A stretch of DNA of 64,000 nt, from positions 441,501-505,500 of the forward strand of contig CAJFCJ010000001.1 of the NCBI GenBank assembly GCA_904063045.1, in the 5' to 3' direction. The notes beneath the pieces are model-generated. The model was not told where the DNA came from and did no database searches. It saw nothing but the letters and a program-made list of their open reading frames with translations. The DNA is from Dimorphilus gyrociliatus. Its lineage: Eukaryota > Annelida > Polychaeta > Dinophilidae. Shown here piece by piece: positions 58,346 through 64,000 of the stretch (position 1 is its first letter; every line of letters begins with the position of its first letter). A program made the position numbers and the translations under genes.

Positions 58346-60456
58346 CATATAAAATTATATATCTTATGCCAAATATTCTATTTATAGCTTAAATATTATT
58401 CAAAATCTATATACTAATATATATATATATATTATTCTTGTCAAAATATTATTATTCAACTCTAAATTCTTCATAAATATATATAGTAAATACCAGCATT
58501 AATGGGGGGAGGGGGAAGAGAGAATACAGGCCTACTTGTTCTAATAACATAGATTTTTGTCAATAAATACTGAATAAATTATTTAGCTGTAGGAAATTTT
58601 CTTACTTAAATATTCATAAACAGAAAGAATACATTTAAATATTAATTATTTAGATATACAAATTTTTGAGATAAATAATCTATCAACTGTATTTATCTTT
58701 CTTTCTTCTTTTATATATTTCTCTTTCTTTCTCTTTTTCTTTCTCTTCTCTCTCTCTCTCTTCATTTTTCATTCTCTTTCTGTCTATCCTTCTCTTTCTT
58801 TATGTCTATATATATATATATATATATAAATCTTCCCCTCTCCATTCTCTCTCTCTCTCTTTCTCTCTTGCACACACATACATACATACACACACACACA
58901 CACTGCGCATAATATATACGCTCGCATTCTATTTTGTCTTTAATATGGAAATTCTATACGATAGCTTTATTACAGTCAAGAATTTAATGAAAAACATAAT
59001 TTATCCTTAAAAAAAGCAATAATCCTATTATAATCAAATGATCGATTTCACACTCGCATAAATTTAGTTGATAAATTACATACATACATAGATACGTACA
59101 TATATATATATATATATATAAGAGAGGTTTGTTTGTAATACATACGCATATACTGTATTCTGCATACTGTATACAGTATAAATATAAACTGTATATATTC
59201 TATATACAATATAAAAAAAAACAAAGATATACTGTACGATGTATACGTTGTAAAATAATAATAAAAATAAATAATGACGATAAAATGAAAGGAATATATT
59301 TTATTGAACTCTTTTTTAATAACAAAAAATAAGTTTTCTTTGTATTGTAAAAAAAGAAAAGAGAAGGAGAAGAAAGGACAAGGGAAGGGGAAAGAGAGAT
59401 ATAGAGCGGGATAGAAAGAAGAAAACAGTGAGGGAAAGAAAGGAATAAAGAGAGATAGAGATAGAGAGTGATAGAAAGAAGGAAAAAAAAGGAAAGAAAG
59501 AAAATAAAGAGAGAGAGAGAGAGAGAGGAAAGGAGAAAAAAAGGAATATTTTATGGGTGGAGTAAACAAAATCTTTATAAATCTAAAAATAGTATTAGAA
59601 TTTTTTCATTAGAAAAACAAAGATCCAAAAATAAAATTATTTAAATAAATATCATCTATATATAATATAAAACATATATTAGATATATAACATAATATGA
59701 TATATTGTAAGTATATCTATTATACATTATAATATATTCTATACCTATATTGTCTAATCAATAGAATTAATTTTAATTTTTAAATAGATTGTGAGCACTT
59801 GAAAAGATGATTTATTTTACTGATTAGACAAAAAAGAAACAGAGAGAGAGAGAGAGAGAGAGAAAGAGTTAAAAAAAGATTTTAATATAATTGCACTACA
59901 CCTACTATATAATATTGTATATTTTAAATATATGTAAATATAATATACTTATTACAACATATAAACAGTTGTCTTTTGAAACTGTAAAAGCAATTATTCA
60001 ATAGTTAATATATTTATCAGCTGTTTTATTTCCCTACGTGACGATTGATTTATAACAAAGATGTTCTTTGTCTTGTAATTTTAAGCTATATCTATTTTAT
60101 GTTAATATAGTCTATATTTTTATGTTTATATATATATATATATATCTGTATAAATGATATAGAGGACAGTACTATATGTGCAAAATATAGATATGTAAAT
60201 ATGCCTGTATTGTAATTCAGATATATACTGTAAAATGCATTTATACAGTTACTTTTATCTATGATCTGTTAATCTAACGTTTTCTATATTTATAAATTAA
60301 TTAAATTTTGTTCTTTTTCACGAGAATTTTATTAAAGAATATATTTAATTTATCAATTTCTTTTATTATTTCCATTATTATATTTATTGATAAATTTTCT
60401 TCCTTTTTGCGTCCTTCTCTCCATCCGTCTCTCTTTGTTTGTTCCTCTCTTTCTTA

Positions 60457-60492
<36 letters not shown>

Positions 60493-60718
60493 TACTCACT
60501 CGCTCGCTCGCTCGCTCTTTCTCCTTTCCTATATTATTGCAGATTGCTTTTTTTTATTTTTAGAATATATCACGTGACATTTGTCCAATTAAAATTTCAA
60601 AGCTATAGAGTAATCGTAGTTAATTATATTGATTTTGTCAGACTTAAAAATTGGAATTCGAGAAGAAAATGAATATTCTATTATATTTATATAAATAGCA
60701 TTGCAAATTAATATATGC

Positions 60719-60771
<53 letters not shown>

Positions 60772-61513
60772 ATAGAAAGATAGAGAATACAGATATAATA
60801 TGCACGCACTTATATATTTGATGATTATCATAAAATTTATTATGATTAGGATATAAAGAAAGAAAAATTGGTCAGTAAAGCTTTTATCCTTTCCTCATTA
60901 AATTAATATATTGCATTATTGCGTAGATTTGAATATGGAGCAGACTAGAAAGAGATAGATAGGAAAAATAGAAGTAAAGAGGGATAAGAAGAAATCCTGC
61001 CAAAAAAATTTGCTGAGGAGAATTAGAAATTTATAAAAAGAAAACATTCTCCATTATATTAAATAACAAAGGAACTCTTTTTCTTTTCTTCATTTCAAAC
61101 TGCAGAGGTAGCTTTACCCTGTTCTTCTTTGAAGAAACATGATATATTCCCCTAGTAAATGACAACATGCATATTTTTTTTGTTTAAAATAATCGTTTAA
61201 TTATTGAAAAAAGTGTAGGCATTCTGCAGGTTACTTTCTTTATATTATGCATATTTTAGTAAGACATCTCCCCCTCGGTGTCAGCTGTTGTTTTCCTACA
61301 GAAAAAGGTTCATAGGACCAAATATAACCGAACTAACCTACGCACCGGTTAAACAATTATATCATACGATTGACCGGTTAGGCACTGCAGAAAATTAATG
61401 TATTTGACCAATGGCTTTCAAAACAACTAAGTAAAATTTATGAGTGACCAGAAAAATAGAAACAATATAGACTTCCGGCCCAAGTAGAAATACGTGGTAG
61501 ATTATCATAAAAC
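57564..61513. other. Long AT-rich intergenic region rich in microsatellites
   Basis: About 3.9 kb with no gene recognised. Contains (TA)n at 58315-58342, 58806-58829, 59100-59120 and 60724-60768, a CT block at 58683-58868 ending in (CA)n (58868-58904), GA tracts at 59380-59530 and 59839-59862, and a CT-CTCG composite at 60455-60520. ATCACGTGAC is at 60569-60578, not next to any gene start. Confidence 0.55.
60724..60768. repeat. (TA)n microsatellite
   Basis: About 22 uninterrupted TA dinucleotides, the longest pure TA run in the window. Confidence 0.85.
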
Positions 61514-62506
61514 ATGTTTAAATATATCTTTTCGAAATACTTGTTTGTATTATTGTCTGTACCGGTTCTGATAATTGTATATGAAAATAATATGTGGAAT
61601 TTCTTCAACTCAAGAGTTACAGAGGACTCATATCCAACAATACAGGCCATGTTAAAACCAGCTCCCTTGAATGAGACATTATTTGTTTATGGTCGTGGAC
61701 GACTTGGAAATTTAATGTTCATATTCGCTGCCGGCTTAGGGTTGGCAGCAAAAACAAGTAAAACACTTCGTGTTTCACCATATTTTTGGGATAGAGGTCG
61801 GTGTTTCAACATTCCACCTGAATTTATAATGAGAAATAGGTTTAATAAAAAGCTTCAAAAATCTGTTGTGTTAAGAGAAGAACTTCCAAGAAAATTTTCA
61901 TCTTCAATGGTAAAACAAATCAGTCAGGGGATTAATAAACAATGCTATGCTTATGGTTTTCTTCAGTCTTGGAAATACTTTGAAAATGTTGAACATGAAA
62001 TAAGGAACTTTTTCAAACAAAAATTCAAAACAAAGAAAGCTGGTTTAAATTATGTTAACCAGTTGAAAAAGAGTAAAAGGCCTATTGTTGGAATTCATGT
62101 AAGACTTAGAGATACTGCAAATGATAAACGACTAAGGAAAGGAACTAAAGAATATTTTACCACAGCAACTACCTTGATGAAAAAGCTACTGGGAAATAGG
62201 AGACCACTATTTGTGTTACTTACCAACGATCGCCTAAAAGTTCAGGAGCAATTTAAAGAAATGATAGATAGTGAAGAGGCTACTCTTACTCCTGAACATT
62301 TATCTGATCGATGCGTCGAACTCGAAATACTATCATCATGTGATCATACAATCATAACGCACGGGACTTTTGGCTGGTGGGGTGCTTTCTTGTCCAATGG
62401 TTATACAATATATATAAAAAATTATGCAGTAGAAAATTTACTGTTTTATAATATTACTGTACCTGAGGACTTTTTTCCAAAGGATTGGATTGGTCTAAAT
62501 GTATAG
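61514..62506 (+). CDS. GT11 alpha-1,2-fucosyltransferase-like enzyme
   Basis: Type II Golgi glycosyltransferase transferring fucose from GDP-fucose to a galactose-type acceptor. Intronless, 330 residues from ATG 61514. A short cytoplasmic N-terminus and a membrane anchor (LFVLLSVPVLIIVY, about 10-23) precede the stem. The catalytic domain starts at FVYGRGRLGNLMFIFAAGLGLA, where GRLGNxMF is the GT11 motif. Then come VGIHVRLRD (about 192-200; GT11 has HVRRGD, so the GDP-binding Arg is kept), LFVLLTNDR, the ELEILSSCD segment and THGTFGWWGAFLS, the fourth GT11 motif. Invertebrates often carry lineage-expanded families of these enzymes. A degraded second copy lies about 0.65 kb downstream. Confidence 0.88.
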   Translation: MFKYIFSKYLFVLLSVPVLIIVYENNMWNFFNSRVTEDSYPTIQAMLKPAPLNETLFVYGRGRLGNLMFIFAAGLGLAAKTSKTLRVSPYFWDRGRCFNIPPEFIMRNRFNKKLQKSVVLREELPRKFSSSMVKQISQGINKQCYAYGFLQSWKYFENVEHEIRNFFKQKFKTKKAGLNYVNQLKKSKRPIVGIHVRLRDTANDKRLRKGTKEYFTTATTLMKKLLGNRRPLFVLLTNDRLKVQEQFKEMIDSEEATLTPEHLSDRCVELEILSSCDHTIITHGTFGWWGAFLSNGYTIYIKNYAVENLLFYNITVPEDFFPKDWIGLNV

Positions 62507-62756
62507 TTATATTTAAAAACAACAAAACAGTATGTTTTATGTATGTTGAATTTTGGCATTCTGAATTTATATAGTAATTTATCAAGTAGGAATAAGATAA
62601 ATATACTGAATAGCAATAATTCCTTCTTTTTGATCTTTATCTTGAATAATCAACATTTCTGTTATTTGGAACAGTGTGTTAAAAAACTGAGTCTTAATAT
62701 TTTTTGCAAAGACATAAAGCTACAGTAACATACATGCATATTGAACACTATTTTTC
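62507..62756. other. Fucosyltransferase 3' region; possible last exon of the minus-strand gene
   Basis: On the minus strand a 35-codon open stretch (about 62705-62595, TEMLIIQDKDQKEGIIAIQ) ends in a stop and looks protein-like. The exon upstream of it has a good donor (GTAAG/GTGAGA). I could not join them in phase, so this remains open. Confidence 0.25.
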
Positions 62757-64000
62757 TCACCTTACTGCTAGAATTTTTGAAGAAACATTTGCAGTATAAA
62801 CATAAATACCATAATAATCATTACTAAATGAAATACTATTATTACTCTTCATAATTTTCATTCCCGGAGAAAGTTTTAGTATCGATATTTCATCTACAAT
62901 TTTAGAGGTTAAATGTTTCGTTGAACAGCTGTAAGCTCCTTTCAGATTGTATTGAAAACTATTAAAGTCACGTTCAAATTCAATGGAATGTAAAATCAGA
63001 TAAGTTAGAGATAAATTAGGCAATGCTACAGATTTTTCTTCGATCTTGGAAATGAGCTCGTAAGTTTTGATCCCAAAGAAACCTTTTTCAAATTTAGTTT
63101 CAACAGATAAAGAAATATCTTAAATTACGGTAATAAATTCAGAAAAGTGGTAGGCCCATTGTGGGAATTTGTATAAGATTACGAGATACCGCATATGAGA
63201 AATGATAAAGACCAGGAAGAAATATTTTACGGAAGAAATTGACTTGATGAAAAAGTTATTCATCCTAACAAAATCACTCTTAGTCAATTTCAAATTATTA
63301 ATTAGAATTTTATCAGCATTTTAGAAGAAAGATGAGTATCCTATATTTTTTTTCTGCTTATAAATTTATTTACTCAATTGGTTGATCCTGAGCACTATCA
63401 TCGCGTTATAGTCCTTTCTATATTATGACCTATATTACAACTATTGATCATTTTTCAAGACACTAGACTCTCATCCAAGTTTTATTATACAGAAAATATG
63501 ACTTAAGCAGATATATTAAGAAAATAAGTTTATTACTATTTACAAACTACTTTGTTTTCCATGATAGGCTGAAGTTAATAAAGACTTTGTTGCTTTCAGT
63601 TTTCACTGAATAGTTATTCGTTTCCTATAATTCTGCTTTTTTATACTAAAAAAAAGTGAATAACAGAAGTTAGATATGTCGACACGATAAGTTTTTACTT
63701 ACTGATTAATTCTTGCTCTCTTAATATCCTGTATAGCGAGGTAATCTTTACAAAGGGTTGATAATCTTTTTCTACATCCAAAAATCTCAGTTTGAATACC
63801 TATTAGAAATATGGAAATTAAAGTTATTCTGAAAAATAAAACCATTGTAATTAGTTACCTTTAAACTCTTCTCCAAGTGTCTCTCTTTTCTGCCTTGCAA
63901 CGTTTATACGACATTTTAATGATTTAATTATTATTTCATGGTTTTCTAGCTCTCTATTCTCTCGTCGTAAAGTATCTATTTCTGACCAGCAATCTGATAA
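62757..64000 (-). CDS. Partial unrecognised gene, runs off the right edge
   Basis: Three minus-strand exon-like blocks. The first, 64000-63859, is charged and coiled-coil-like (RRENRELENHEIIIKSLK) and ends in a GT donor. The second, 63799-63703, is joined to it in phase (IFGCRKRLSTLCKDYLAIQD). The third, about 63118-62757, has an even globular composition (GFFGIKTYELISKIEEK, SLTYLILHSIEFERDF) and ends at a TGA or at a donor just before it. Blocks two and three do not join in phase as drawn, so an intervening exon or a different boundary is missing. An N-terminal coiled coil followed by a globular end resembles many kinetochore or cytoskeletal proteins, but I cannot name it. The start lies beyond the window. 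Confidence 0.45.
63135..63425 (+). pseudogene. Decayed fucosyltransferase copy
   Basis: The DNA at about 63150-63290 matches the upstream fucosyltransferase around its HVRLRD motif. AGGCCCATTGTGGGAATTT corresponds to AGGCCTATTGTTGGAATTC; the AGAGATACTGCAAATGATAAA segment is recognisable as GAGATACCGCATATGAGAAATGATAAA, and TTGATGAAAAAG is retained. A later block, GAGCACTATCATCGCG near 63392, corresponds to GAAATACTATCATCATG. Stops and indels break the frame and most of the gene is missing. It lies on the plus strand inside an intron-like gap of the minus-strand gene. This looks like the remnant of a tandem duplication. Confidence 0.65.

Noticed and set aside
59048-59569. 173-codon minus-strand frame at 59048-59569
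   Set aside because: Ser/Leu/Phe and Tyr/Ile strings from GA and TA repeats; not a protein gene.

Overview
This is a window of metazoan nuclear DNA: AT-rich (roughly one third G+C), dense in (TA)n and (CT)n/(GA)n tracts, with compact genes whose introns are mostly 50-90 nt with clean GT-AG ends. The gene set (Notum, BBS5, ARID5, Rab22/31, dermatan-sulfate-epimerase-like, CD39-type NTPDase, neuropeptide-type GPCRs) is bilaterian. Keeping ARID5 and a bombesin/CCHamide-type receptor, together with lineage-specific enzymes, fits a small-genome spiralian such as an annelid; that placement is an inference. Bacterial start-codon logic does not apply. For every gene I give an ATG start, and for spliced genes I checked the phase of each junction.

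Layout. 0-9 kb: a small secreted acidic protein (1149-1707), the Wnt deacylase Notum (9 exons, 3978-7157), then convergent alpha-tubulin (8979-7553) whose first coding exon is only the ATG. 9-12.9 kb: no genes seen. 12.9-18.5 kb: two tandem, diverged RBR-type ubiquitin-ligase-like genes. 18.5-24 kb: AT-rich, nothing convincing. 24-31 kb: a bombesin/CCHamide-like GPCR (+) and two adjacent orphan GPCRs (-). 31.8-33.5 kb: a three-exon cysteine-rich secreted peptide precursor with insulin/relaxin-like layout (+), convergent with an unrecognised basic protein (-). 34-39.4 kb: a seven-exon Rab22/31-like GTPase (-) whose first intron contains a complete same-strand gene for a dermatan-sulfate-epimerase-like protein that has lost its catalytic residues. 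39.8-42.8 kb: protein phosphatase inhibitor 2 (-) divergent from a complete ten-exon BBS5 (+). 44.8-48.3 kb: an NTPDase with an N-terminal ubiquitin-like module (-), divergent from RNA polymerase I subunit RPA49 (+). 48.8-53.9 kb: a six-exon ARID5 regulator. 54.2-55.9 kb: a circularly permuted PHB-depolymerase-type esterase with two inserted trefoil domains. 57.0-57.6 kb: mitochondrial ribosomal protein uS12m (-). 61.5-62.5 kb: a GT11 fucosyltransferase (+), a decayed copy of it about 0.65 kb downstream, and the 3' part of an unrecognised gene running off the right edge (-).

The genes do not form one system. Themes are extracellular signalling (Notum, the peptide precursor, three GPCRs, the NTPDase), glycan-related proteins (epimerase-like, fucosyltransferase) and housekeeping. 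The best candidates for undescribed biology are the peptide precursor, the ubiquitin-like/NTPDase fusion, the trefoil-containing esterase, the catalytically dead epimerase nested in a Rab intron, and the RBR pair.
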